Positions 1-8,588 of a stretch of 8,611 nucleotides of DNA are shown piece by piece. The stretch is from Alphaproteobacteria bacterium (GTDB taxonomy: Bacteria; Pseudomonadota; Alphaproteobacteria; Rickettsiales; JAIXRX01), in the NCBI GenBank assembly GCA_027485005.1, contig JAIXRX010000190.1, positions 1 to 8,611 of the forward strand. Reading direction: 5' to 3'. A program made the translations under genes and the position numbers. Every line of letters begins with the position of its first letter. The first letter of the stretch is position 1. The notes under the pieces are model-generated. The model saw nothing but the letters and a program-made list of their open reading frames with translations. It was not told where the DNA came from and ran no database searches.

Positions 1-5
1 CCTAA

Positions 6-21
6 GCTCACGAGTGTGAGC
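6..21. other. Perfect 6-bp hairpin at the window edge, function unclear
   Basis: GCTCAC and GTGAGC form a perfect 6-bp stem around a GAGT tetraloop. The nearest T run on the + strand is at 31-35, nine bases past the stem, which is too far for a textbook intrinsic terminator. It may be the remains of the 3' end of a gene to the left of the window. Only the inverted repeat itself is seen; the role is a guess. Confidence 0.3.
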
Positions 22-67
22 AATAAAAACTTTTTCATTGTGTTTTGAGGCGCTGTGGGTTTCTTTT

Positions 68-95
68 TTCACAACGCGTTTTTTGCTTTTATAAA
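68..95 (+). promoter_or_regulatory. Candidate sigma-70 promoter for the guaB operon
   Basis: TTCACA at 68-73 matches the -35 consensus TTGACA at five of six positions. TATAAA at 90-95 matches the -10 consensus TATAAT at five of six, with a 16-base spacer. Transcription would start near 101-103, giving a leader of about 155 bases before guaB. A weaker alternative is TTGATG (173-178) with TAAAAA (197-202), which would give a leader of about 50 bases and leave the hairpins at 104-168 upstream of the start site. The first is the better match, but neither has been tested. Confidence 0.45.
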
Positions 96-103
96 TGAAA
101 AAA

Positions 104-168
104 GATGCGGGATTTGTTCACGCATCACCTAAAAAATTAGACCTTATCAATTTAGCATTTTTAGGTGA
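104..168 (+). promoter_or_regulatory. Two adjacent hairpins in the guaB leader
   Basis: The first hairpin pairs GATGCG (104-109) with CGCATC (121-126) around an 11-base loop. The second pairs TCACCTAAAAA (125-135) with TTTTTAGGTGA (158-168), a perfect 11-bp inverted repeat with a 22-base A/T-rich loop. The two share bases 125-126, so both can form only if one stem frays slightly, or they compete. If transcription starts near 102, the first hairpin lies at the extreme 5' end of the mRNA. The second could instead be a DNA operator, because it is long, symmetric and A/T-rich. I do not recognise a known riboswitch class here. Confidence 0.4.
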
Positions 169-216
169 CGGTTTGATGACAACCCCAAAAAATGGCTAAA
201 AACCACTATTTCCGCC

Positions 217-249
217 ATGGCTCTTGCCAAAAGCCCAGAATCCGTGTAA
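217..249 (+). other. Possible 10-codon upstream ORF before guaB
   Basis: An ATG at 217 opens a short frame encoding MALAKSPESV and stops at TAA 247-249, nine bases before the guaB ATG. It is in the same frame as guaB, so only this stop codon separates the two. No Shine-Dalgarno sequence precedes 217. Its start lies in GCCATGG (214-220), which is repeated at the guaB start (256-262). It may be a leader peptide, but chance is a real possibility. Confidence 0.15.
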
Positions 250-1722
<1,473 letters not shown>

Positions 1723-1727
1723 GCCTC

Positions 1728-3041
1728 GTGCAAATCGCTGCCCATTATTCCGCTGCTATCGACGTGCTTTCGCATGTGGAACAAGCATGGCGGGAGGGTG
1801 AAAAACTTCCACTGGATTATGCGCTTTCGCAATATCTTTCCACGCGTCGTTATATTGGCAGTAAAGACCGCCGCGCGATCACTGATCTTGTTTATAACAC
1901 CATGCGTCGCTGGGGAATCTGCCGCGAAAGTTTAGAAAATGCAGGCATTCCAGAGGTTGCGCGTATGGGTGTTTTGGGCGTTGCAGCGCTTCAAAATCAT
2001 CATGATGTCAACGCTATGGATGCGTTATGTAGTGGGGAAGGGCACGCGCCAGCCACCTTGTCAGACTCAGAAAAAAAATGGTTGCAGCAGGCGATTGAGA
2101 ATACATTAGATTTCCCGAATGTATCGCTGGCGGCGCGTATGAACATGCCCGCATGGTTATGGGAGATTTGGCAGCAGAATTTTGGTGAACGTGCAGTGGA
2201 AGAAGCGCAAGCGAATCATCAAGCGGCGGCGACTGTGGTGCGGGTCAATACCTTGCGCACGAATCGTGTGAAAGCCACCAGACAACTTACCGAGCAGCAT
2301 ATTGATGTGCAAGATGCGCGCTATGCATCCAACGGCTTGATTTTGGCGAAACGGCTTTCTAAAGACCACCCGATGTTAGTCGATGGCTTGCTTGAAATCC
2401 AAGAAGAGGCCTCACAAATTGCTGCCGAAGCAGTGGATGCTAAACCTGGTATGATGGTATTAGATTTGTGTGCTGGTGCGGGTGGCAAGACGTTGGCGCT
2501 CGCTGCGGCGATGAAAAATTATGGCAAAATTATTGCGTGTGATGTGGATGCACGACGTCTGCAGGAGCTGGAGCGCCGTGCGAAACGCGCGAGTGTGACC
2601 ATCATCGAAACGGTATTGTTACCTGAGGGGCATATGGCGCCTCTCGCTAAATATCATCAGTCTTTTGATCGTGTGTTGATTGATGCCCCATGCAGCGGTC
2701 TTGGCACATGGCGCCGTACGCCTGATTTGGTGTGGCGCATGACCCAAGAGGATATTGAGCATGTGGTTGAAATTCAGCAGCGTTTATTAAAGAAAGCGGC
2801 AGGCTTTTTAGCTCCTGATGGCATCTTGGTTTATGTTACCTGTTCGGTGCTTGATAGAGAAAATAAAAGCAATGTAAATCAAATGCTTGAAAAGAACTCT
2901 GAGTTTAGCGTTGCACCTTTAGATAATTTGTGGAATAAATTTTCTACACAAGAAGACAACCCGACCAGAGCCTGGCTAAATTTGACGCCAAAGCAGCACG
3001 ACACGGATGGATTTTTCATCGCTCGGTTGCAAAGAGCCTGA
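1728..3041 (+). CDS. rsmB: RsmB/NOP-family 16S rRNA (cytosine-C5)-methyltransferase
   Basis: SAM-dependent enzyme expected to make 5-methylcytosine in RNA; RsmB itself modifies C967 of 16S rRNA. The 437 residues comprise an N-terminal NusB-like helical RNA-binding region (about 1-140) and a C-terminal Rossmann-fold methyltransferase domain. SAM motif I is VLDLCAGAGGK (244-254), followed by an acidic ACDVD motif. The two cysteines of the m5C mechanism are present: Cys322 in DAPCSG and Cys372 in VTCSVL. One acts as nucleophile and the other in product release. The start is GTG at 1728, five bases after the guaB stop, with no clear ribosome binding site, so translation is probably coupled to guaB. 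The next in-frame ATG is far inside the conserved region. Alphaproteobacteria can carry more than one RsmB-like paralogue, so the fold and chemistry are firm but the exact target base is not. Confidence 0.88.
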   Translation: MQIAAHYSAAIDVLSHVEQAWREGEKLPLDYALSQYLSTRRYIGSKDRRAITDLVYNTMRRWGICRESLENAGIPEVARMGVLGVAALQNHHDVNAMDALCSGEGHAPATLSDSEKKWLQQAIENTLDFPNVSLAARMNMPAWLWEIWQQNFGERAVEEAQANHQAAATVVRVNTLRTNRVKATRQLTEQHIDVQDARYASNGLILAKRLSKDHPMLVDGLLEIQEEASQIAAEAVDAKPGMMVLDLCAGAGGKTLALAAAMKNYGKIIACDVDARRLQELERRAKRASVTIIETVLLPEGHMAPLAKYHQSFDRVLIDAPCSGLGTWRRTPDLVWRMTQEDIEHVVEIQQRLLKKAAGFLAPDGILVYVTCSVLDRENKSNVNQMLEKNSEFSVAPLDNLWNKFSTQEDNPTRAWLNLTPKQHDTDGFFIARLQRA

Positions 3042-3084
3042 AGAGGTTGCAGCAAAAGAACAAATGCTAGACGATAGGAACAGC

Positions 3085-4329
3085 ATGCGCCCAAGAAAGC
3101 GTCATGCGTCAAAAGGGCGTTTTTCAAAGCTCTTCAAGGCGCGCAATATTTTGATTGTTTCTGACCACGCGGTCGAACACATTCCGCTCAGCCCTTTGTT
3201 GCAATTGGCCGTTGTTTTTGGCGTGCTTGGCTTTTTCTCTTGGATTTCCTACACTACAGGCAGCTACATGGCCGCTAGCTCGGTGATTCAGGAAAAAGAG
3301 GAAAAAATTGTGGCGGCCAGCATCGAAAAAAAGCGTATCGGTGAAGAAATGTTGATGCTCAAGCGCGATTTGGTGAAGCTGAATAAAAGCGGTAAAGAGC
3401 TCACGGATTATGATAAATTTGTGATTAAGCAACATGAAGCTCAGGTGGAAAAAACTGGTAAGCTCATCATGGAAGACACCCTTTTTACTGCGGATAATAG
3501 CGGTGGAGCAGCTTCTGCAACGTCAATTGTGGACGAGCGTTTGAGCTACCTCGAAAAACGCGTGGAAGAGTTACAGAATGATAACCTTGAAATCGTGATG
3601 ACGATTTACGACCGCACAAAAGATAAAATTGACGTTTTTGAAGATGTGATTGCGATGGCTGGTTTGAATGCCGACCAGTTGAAATCCAAAGCATTGGCGC
3701 TCAACCGAGTGAAGGCTCGCAACAACGCCACGGCGAAAGTGCCTAGCAAAGTTGAGAATCTTGGGTTGAACACTACAGCGCCAGAAGCGGCAGGAAAATT
3801 TGATAATCAAGGTGGTCCATATATTCCTTTGAGTGCTGGTGACGATGACTTTACGCCAGAGCAATGGGAGCAAGGCTTAGACCGCTTATTATTATTGAAT
3901 CAAGTCGTGGATGCGATGCCGCTTGGTGTGCCTGCTCCTTTGTCAAGAACCACCAGTGGTTTTGGGCGCCGTCTTGATCCTTTTCGTCGCACATGGGCTA
4001 TGCATGAGGGCTTGGATTTTGCTGCACCGCGTGGCGGCAAGGTGGTTGCCGCTAATGAAGGCAAAGTGATTGAAGCACATTATCACCCTCAATATGGAAA
4101 TGTGATCGATATTGACCACGGCTTGGGTATGACCACGCGTTATGCTCATCTTAGCCGTTTATTGGTGAAACAAGGGCAGTTGGTGAAGCAAGGGGAAGCG
4201 ATTGGCATCCAAGGTAGCACCGGTCGTTCAACAGGGGATCATTTGCATTATGAGGTGCGATATAATGATCAACCCCTAAATCCTATGAAATTCTTACAGG
4301 CAGGTCGCTATGTTCTTTCAAAAAAATAA
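3085..4329 (+). CDS. One-pass membrane M23 (LytM-type) metallopeptidase, bactofilin partner
   Basis: Predicted zinc endopeptidase that cuts peptidoglycan cross-bridges in the periplasm. From the N-terminus: a basic cytoplasmic tail (residues 1-32), one membrane segment (about 38-57), coiled-coil-prone stretches (about 67-105 and 150-185), a linker, and a C-terminal M23 domain (about 290-405). The active site is complete: zinc ligands His307 and Asp311 (HEGLD) and His388, plus catalytic His355 (YAHL) and His386 (GDHLHYE). It is therefore likely an active enzyme rather than a LytM activator. I chose ATG 3085 because AGGA (3076-3079) lies five bases upstream. In-frame ATGs at 3064 and 3007 have poorer sites, and the latter would overlap the methyltransferase gene by 35 bases. 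Its 3' end overlaps the bactofilin gene by 20 bases. The order and architecture resemble the LmdC–bactofilin pairs of stalked and budding alphaproteobacteria. A role in local cell-wall remodelling is inferred. Confidence 0.88.
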   Translation: MRPRKRHASKGRFSKLFKARNILIVSDHAVEHIPLSPLLQLAVVFGVLGFFSWISYTTGSYMAASSVIQEKEEKIVAASIEKKRIGEEMLMLKRDLVKLNKSGKELTDYDKFVIKQHEAQVEKTGKLIMEDTLFTADNSGGAASATSIVDERLSYLEKRVEELQNDNLEIVMTIYDRTKDKIDVFEDVIAMAGLNADQLKSKALALNRVKARNNATAKVPSKVENLGLNTTAPEAAGKFDNQGGPYIPLSAGDDDFTPEQWEQGLDRLLLLNQVVDAMPLGVPAPLSRTTSGFGRRLDPFRRTWAMHEGLDFAAPRGGKVVAANEGKVIEAHYHPQYGNVIDIDHGLGMTTRYAHLSRLLVKQGQLVKQGEAIGIQGSTGRSTGDHLHYEVRYNDQPLNPMKFLQAGRYVLSKK

Positions 4330-4819
4330 GTCATCCCCAGATACTAAAGTCTCTTTGAACTCGATGACGAATCCGTTGAGCTTGAAGCGTAAAACAAGCC
4401 CGTCCATCATCGCGACCGACATGAATGTGCTCGGCAATGTGGTAAGTGAAGGATTGGTTGACGTGGATGGTCGCGTAGAGGGTAATGTGCGCGCCGCGCA
4501 AGTCACTGTTCGTGGTAATGGCAATGTTACAGGCGATGTGGTGGCTGAAACCGTACAGATTTATGGTGCGGTAAAAGGCATTATTAAAGCACGCCATGTA
4601 GAATTGTTTTCTTCCTGCCGTGTGGAAGGCATTATCATGCATGAATCGTTGATGATTGAAGATGGTGCTTATGTGGACGGTAAATTCAAGCGTACCGACA
4701 AGATTGACCTTGAAGATAGCGCGATGAAAATGCTGACTTCTGGCTTTGCCGAATCAACGGGTGAAGCAAAAGAACCTGCAATGAATATGTTTGAGAATAT
4801 CCGCTTGATTAATGGCTAG
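4310..4819 (+). CDS. bacA: Bactofilin-family cytoskeletal protein
   Basis: Bactofilins are small beta-helical proteins that polymerise without nucleotide and form membrane-bound scaffolds for cell-wall enzymes. This one has 169 residues. The core (about 32-130) shows the family's repeating short beta-strand pattern rich in V, G and N, with turns such as VDVDGRVEGNV and TVRGNGNVTGDV. The tails on either side are polar and probably disordered. The N-terminus MFFQKNKS resembles the short hydrophobic and basic membrane-targeting sequence of bactofilins such as Caulobacter BacA. That supports ATG 4310, with AGG at 4302-4304, over the internal ATG at 4364. The gene overlaps the M23 gene by 20 bases and the prepilin gene by 8, so the three are probably translationally coupled. 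It likely recruits the M23 enzyme to a particular site on the cell envelope. The symbol follows Caulobacter use and is not the undecaprenyl-pyrophosphate phosphatase of the same name. Confidence 0.93.
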   Translation: MFFQKNKSSPDTKVSLNSMTNPLSLKRKTSPSIIATDMNVLGNVVSEGLVDVDGRVEGNVRAAQVTVRGNGNVTGDVVAETVQIYGAVKGIIKARHVELFSSCRVEGIIMHESLMIEDGAYVDGKFKRTDKIDLEDSAMKMLTSGFAESTGEAKEPAMNMFENIRLING

Positions 4820-5657
4820 TGCCATGCGGAAAACTCAGGGCTTTTCACTCGTTGAACTTGCTATTGTTCTGGTCATTATTGGCTTGATTACGGGCGGTAT
4901 TCTTACTGGGCAAGAGCTTATCCGTGCGAGTGAGCTCAATTCAGTCGCCAGTGATTACAATAAATTCAAAACCGCCATCAATACCTTCAAATTGAAATAC
5001 AATCAGCTTCCTGGTGACCTTAATAATGCCCAAAGTTATTGGGGGGTGAATGCTGGGTGTGCGGCAGGAACGGCAGGGACTGGTACACAGACATGCAATG
5101 GCAATGGCGATGGCAATATTACAACAAATAATCCTGGGAGTATAACGGCTGCACAAGAACAATTCCTGACATGGCAGCATCTTGCAAATGCTGGTTTGAT
5201 TCCTGGTACCTACAATGGCATTAGCAGCACAGCATACAGCTGCATGACAACAGGTACCAATTGTCCAATGGGGCGGGTGACGGGGATTACCTATTTAATT
5301 ACCAATTTGCAAGGTACGGGTGGGGCACCTGGCACTAATGGCTGGTGGTGGGCGGATGGCGGAACAACCTCCTCTTTTATTGCCGGTGCGAATGATTGCT
5401 CTGGTTATCCTGGTTGCCCTATTTTTACTCCCGTAGAAACCTCGAGCTTGGATGTCAAATATGATGATGGAAAACCTGGGTTAGGCACGTGGCGTACGTT
5501 TGGTGCCGCTATTTATAGCTCGGGGTGCGCTGTGAATTCTAGCACGGGTTCTGCGCTGACACTTGCTGAAGGTACAAAGGCATTGGCTGGGAATGCTATC
5601 TATGCACTCTCTAATAATGGAACTAAAGTCTGCGCACTAGAGATTTTTCTAAAATAG
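4812..5657 (+). CDS. Prepilin-like protein with type IV pilin N-terminus, cysteine-rich
   Basis: The N-terminus is a class III (type IV prepilin) signal: a short basic leader ending in Gly10, mature residue Phe11, Glu at mature position 5 (Glu15), then a hydrophobic helix to about residue 36. It would be cut and methylated by prepilin peptidase and held in the inner membrane or built into a pilus or pseudopilus. The next stretch (DYNKFKTAINTFKLKYNQLPGD) belongs to the N-terminal helix. The remaining 200 or so residues are Gly/Thr/Asn-rich with no domain I recognise. They contain eight cysteines (83, 95, 144, 151, 196, 202, 239, 274) and a Ca-loop-like NGNGDGN at 96-102. ATG 4812 overlaps the bactofilin stop. 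ATG 4824 is equally possible and gives the leader MRKTQG; neither has a clear ribosome binding site. No pilus assembly genes are nearby. It could be a minor pilin, a pseudopilin or a stand-alone surface protein. Confidence 0.85.
   Translation: MASAMRKTQGFSLVELAIVLVIIGLITGGILTGQELIRASELNSVASDYNKFKTAINTFKLKYNQLPGDLNNAQSYWGVNAGCAAGTAGTGTQTCNGNGDGNITTNNPGSITAAQEQFLTWQHLANAGLIPGTYNGISSTAYSCMTTGTNCPMGRVTGITYLITNLQGTGGAPGTNGWWWADGGTTSSFIAGANDCSGYPGCPIFTPVETSSLDVKYDDGKPGLGTWRTFGAAIYSSGCAVNSSTGSALTLAEGTKALAGNAIYALSNNGTKVCALEIFLK
5095..5118 (+). repeat. In-frame hexamer tandem repeat within the prepilin gene
   Basis: Four consecutive six-base units, GCAATG, GCAATG, GCGATG and GCAATA, encode the core of NGNGDGN. 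Gain or loss of a unit would add or remove two residues without shifting the frame. The run is short and imperfect, so it may simply reflect selection for the Asn/Asp-Gly pattern. Confidence 0.5.
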
Positions 5658-5674
5658 ATCGAATTAGAATCAGC

Positions 5675-5705
5675 AAAAAGGCCGGTAGAAATACCGGCCT
5701 TTTTT
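5675..5705. terminator. Bidirectional intrinsic terminator between convergent genes
   Basis: AAAAAGGCCGGTA (5675-5687) and TACCGGCCTTTTT (5692-5704) form a perfect 13-bp stem around a GAAA tetraloop, with a G/C-rich centre and an A tract and a T tract at its ends. On the + strand it ends in a run of six T, 17 bases after the prepilin stop. On the - strand it reads equally well, 26 bases after the lpdA stop. It should end both operons. Confidence 0.93.
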
Positions 5706-5730
5706 ATATGCGTAAAATCTAATGTCTATA

Positions 5731-7119
5731 TTAGATATGAATCGCTTTTGCGAAGGTTGCGAGAGCCGCTTCCTTCACCGCTTCGTTTAAGGTTGGGTGG
5801 GCGTGGCAGGTGCGCGCAATATCTTCGCTGCTTGCACCAAATTCCATCGCCAGCACGCATTCATGAATCAGGCCGCCTGCTTCTGGGCCGATGATATGCA
5901 CGCCCAGCACGCGGTCAGTCGTTGCGTCCGCTAGAATTTTCACCAAGCCTTCGGTTTGGCCTACAGCGCGCCCGCGGGAGTTTGCCATGAATGGGAATTT
6001 ACCCACTTTGTAAGCAACACCTGCTTCTTTCAATTGCTCTTCTGTTTTGCCCACAGTCGCGACTTCTGGGTTGGTGTAGACCACGCCCGGAATGCAATCG
6101 TAGTTGATATGCGGTTTCTGGCCAGCCAATTGCTCCGCCACTAACACGCCTTCTTCTTCGGCTTTATGTGCCAGCATCGGGCCTTCAATCACGTCCCCAA
6201 TCGCATAGATGCTTGGCACTGCCGTTTGCAAATGGCCGTTCACGGGAATACGCCCACGTTTGTCTAGCGTAATACCAACACTTTCAAGGCCGAGTTGGTC
6301 GGTGTAAGGGCGGCGACCAATCGCCACCAACACCACGTCTGCCTTCACTGTTTCAGCAGCGCCACCAGCGGCAGGTTCCATCGTCAAGGTCACGCCTTTA
6401 GCATCAGATTTCGCGCCCGTGACTTTGGTGCCCAGTTTGAATTCCATGCCTTGTTTGGCCAGCACTTTTTGGAATTGTTTGGCAATTTCTGTGTCCATGC
6501 CGGGGCAGAGGCGGTCGAGGAATTCCACCACCGTGACTTTTGCACCCAAACGGCGCCACACGCTGCCCATTTCAAGGCCGATCACGCCGCCGCCAATCAC
6601 CACCAAATGCTCAGGCACTTTTTCAAGCGTCAGCGCACCCGTGGACGACACAATTTTTTTCTCGTCGATGTCAACACCCGGCAATGGCATGACGTCCGAG
6701 CCCGTCGCAATCACAATATTCTTTGCGCTAAGTTTATCTTTGCCATTTACGGTCACTTCGTTGGCGCCAGTAATAGTGCCATGGCCAACAATATAATCCA
6801 CTTTGTTTTTCTTAAACAAACCTTCAATGCCTTTGGTCAAATCTAAGACCACTTTATCCTTGCGCGCGATCATGGCTTTCAGGTCCAGTTTCGCGGTCGC
6901 TTTAATGCCGTGTTCTTCGGCATGGTGTGCAATTTCTTCATAGAGATGTGACGATTGCAACAAGGCTTTGGACGGAATGCAACCCACGTTCAAGCAGGTG
7001 CCGCCCAAGCTGCCGCGTTTTTCTACGCACGCCACTTTGAGGCCAAGTTGCGCTGCTTTAATTGCGCCCACATAACCACCTGGGCCGCCACCAATCACTA
7101 CCAAATCATACTGAGACAT
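5731..7119 (-). CDS. lpdA: Dihydrolipoamide dehydrogenase (E3)
   Basis: FAD flavoprotein that reoxidises dihydrolipoyl groups on E2 proteins and passes electrons to NAD+. It serves 2-oxoglutarate dehydrogenase and can be shared with pyruvate dehydrogenase and the glycine cleavage system. The 462 residues are the usual length. The FAD-binding GGGPGG is at 10-15. The redox-active disulphide is Cys42-Cys47 in [13 protein letters not shown]. The NAD-binding GGGVIG is at 176-181, and the AIGD motif near the second FAD-binding segment is present. The C-terminal dimerisation domain ends with the catalytic pair His441-Glu446 in HAHPTLNEA. The ATG has a good ribosome binding site on the - strand, AAGGA six bases upstream. 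It lies 36 bases downstream of sucB and is probably co-transcribed with it. That position points to the 2-oxoglutarate complex as its main partner. Confidence 0.97.
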   Translation of the reverse strand: MSQYDLVVIGGGPGGYVGAIKAAQLGLKVACVEKRGSLGGTCLNVGCIPSKALLQSSHLYEEIAHHAEEHGIKATAKLDLKAMIARKDKVVLDLTKGIEGLFKKNKVDYIVGHGTITGANEVTVNGKDKLSAKNIVIATGSDVMPLPGVDIDEKKIVSSTGALTLEKVPEHLVVIGGGVIGLEMGSVWRRLGAKVTVVEFLDRLCPGMDTEIAKQFQKVLAKQGMEFKLGTKVTGAKSDAKGVTLTMEPAAGGAAETVKADVVLVAIGRRPYTDQLGLESVGITLDKRGRIPVNGHLQTAVPSIYAIGDVIEGPMLAHKAEEEGVLVAEQLAGQKPHINYDCIPGVVYTNPEVATVGKTEEQLKEAGVAYKVGKFPFMANSRGRAVGQTEGLVKILADATTDRVLGVHIIGPEAGGLIHECVLAMEFGASSEDIARTCHAHPTLNEAVKEAALATFAKAIHI

Positions 7120-7155
7120 GGGATGTCCTTATATTAAAATTTTAGAATATTTATC

Positions 7156-8334
7156 TTATAAGCCAAGCAACAAGCGGCGCGGATCTTCCATCGCTTCTTT
7201 CACTTTCACGAGGAAGGTCACGGATTCTTTGCCATCAATGATGCGGTGGTCATAAGAAAGCGCCACATACATCATTGGACGAATCACGATTTGATCGTTC
7301 ACAACCACTGGGCGCTTTTCGATTTTATGCATGCCGAAAATACCCGATTGTGGTGGGTTGATGATTGGGGTGGCAAGTAACGAACCATACACACCACCAT
7401 TGGTGATGGTGAAGGTGCCGCCGCTCATATCGCCCATGCTGAGCGAGCCTTCTCGCGCTTTTTTCGCCAAGCGGCCAATTTCTGCTTCAATACCTGCTAG
7501 GCTCAGCTGGTCGGCATTGCGCACGACTGGCACCACCAAGCCTTGGTCAGTGCCCACAGCCATACCGATATCGTAGTAGTTTTTATACACCAGCTCATCG
7601 CCATCGATTTGTGCATTCACCGCAGGCAATTCTTTCAACGCATTCACCACGGCTTTGGTGAAGAAGCTCATGAAGCCCAATTTCACGCCATGTTTTTTCT
7701 CGAACGCGTCTTTATATTCTTCGCGCAATGCCATCACGGCAGACATGTCGATTTCGTTGAAGGTCGTCAAAATCGCGGCGGTGTTTTGCGATTCTTTCAA
7801 ACGGCGCGCAATGGTTTGACGCAATTTGGTCATTTTCACGCGTTCTTCACGCGGGCCATTGGAGGCAGGCGCAGAAGCCGCAACAGGTGCAGCAGCGGGC
7901 GCGCTAGCAGCCGCCAGCACGTCACCTTTGGTCACGCGGCCGTCTTTGCCAGAGGCAGCAATGGCGGCAGGGTTTACTTGCGGGTTTTCAGCCAATGCTT
8001 TGTTGGCCGCAGGGCCATTATTGATAGCGGCAGCCGCAGGAGCCGCAGCAGCCACAGGAGCAGGGGCGGCGGCAGGGGCAGCTTTTGCACCCGCAGCACC
8101 CGCTTTAATCACGCCCAAAGTAGCGCCCACATTCACGTTTGCGCCGGTCGCCGCAGCAATGCTTTCCAGCACGCCAGAGGCAGGAGAGTTCACTTCCAGC
8201 GTTACTTTGTCGGTTTCAAGTTCACACAAAGGTTCGTCTTGATTTACCGCGTCCCCAACTTTTTTGAACCAGGTGGCTACGGTCGCTTCCGAAACAGATT
8301 CACCAAGGGAAGGAACAACAACAGGAGTGCTCAT
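7156..8334 (-). CDS. sucB: Dihydrolipoyllysine-residue succinyltransferase, E2 of 2-oxoglutarate dehydrogenase
   Basis: E2 core enzyme (also called OdhB) that carries succinyl groups on a swinging lipoyl arm and transfers them to CoA in the TCA cycle. The 392 residues contain, in order: one lipoyl domain (1-77) with the lipoylated Lys43 in ETDKVTLE; an Ala/Pro linker (about 78-107); an E3/E1-binding domain (about 108-142, with [11 protein letters not shown]); a second Ala/Pro linker; and the catalytic domain (about 165-392). The active-site motif DHRIIDG holds His363 and Asp367. The start [13 protein letters not shown] is typical of succinyl- rather than acetyl-transferring E2 proteins, which favours SucB over AceF. 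AAGGAA precedes the ATG on the - strand. sucA, often directly upstream, is absent: 277 non-coding bases separate this gene from the window edge. lpdA follows directly. Confidence 0.96.
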   Translation of the reverse strand: MSTPVVVPSLGESVSEATVATWFKKVGDAVNQDEPLCELETDKVTLEVNSPASGVLESIAAATGANVNVGATLGVIKAGAAGAKAAPAAAPAPVAAAAPAAAAINNGPAANKALAENPQVNPAAIAASGKDGRVTKGDVLAAASAPAAAPVAASAPASNGPREERVKMTKLRQTIARRLKESQNTAAILTTFNEIDMSAVMALREEYKDAFEKKHGVKLGFMSFFTKAVVNALKELPAVNAQIDGDELVYKNYYDIGMAVGTDQGLVVPVVRNADQLSLAGIEAEIGRLAKKAREGSLSMGDMSGGTFTITNGGVYGSLLATPIINPPQSGIFGMHKIEKRPVVVNDQIVIRPMMYVALSYDHRIIDGKESVTFLVKVKEAMEDPRRLLLGL

Positions 8335-8381
8335 AGGGAATTTCCTTATTTTTTAGCAAGAAAGAACAGATATTTGTGCAC

Positions 8382-8410
8382 CTTTTAGGCCCCTTAAGCG
8401 TCACAATCAA
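8382..8410 (-). promoter_or_regulatory. Weak candidate promoter for sucB-lpdA
   Basis: On the - strand TTGATT (8410-8405) and TAAAAG (8387-8382) are separated by 17 bases; each matches its consensus at four of six positions. Transcription would start near 8375, leaving about 40 bases of leader before the sucB ATG. The rest of 8335-8588 is A/T-rich non-coding sequence in which I see no gene. It also contains GGGC-GAGT-GCCC (8563-8574), a 4-bp hairpin followed by a T run on the + strand, which is too weak to call a terminator. Confidence 0.25.
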
Positions 8411-8588
8411 GAGTTTTTGTGAGGGGGTGGATGCTATTTTATGAGCTGATGCTGTGAGGAAAACTGCGGATAATAAAATTGTCATCAAATCTTCATAAAA
8501 TTTCGAAGACTTCTCTGTTATATTCCTTAGCGAATCTATCTGTTTGCAATAGCACACAGTAAGGGCGAGTGCCCCTGATTTTTTTCTT

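Noticed and set aside
6295..6846. A 183-residue + strand open frame opposite lpdA
   Set aside because: It lies fully inside lpdA, whose every catalytic motif is intact, and its translation is rich in His and Phe without any recognisable family.
7156..8334. Assignment of the E2 gene as pyruvate dehydrogenase E2 (AceF/PdhC)
   Set aside because: The N-terminal [13 protein letters not shown], the single lipoyl domain and the about 390-residue length fit the succinyltransferase; acetyltransferase E2 proteins usually begin with a MPALSPTM-like segment.
7543..8388. Long + strand open frame opposite sucB
   Set aside because: It is a shadow of the Ala/Pro-rich coding sequence of sucB. Its translation is a low-complexity run of Arg, Gly, Ser and His with no domain.
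8563..8585. GGGC-GAGT-GCCC hairpin followed by a run of seven T on the + strand
   Set aside because: The stem is only 4 bp and no + strand gene precedes it. The shared GAGT loop with the hairpin at 6-21 is most likely coincidence.
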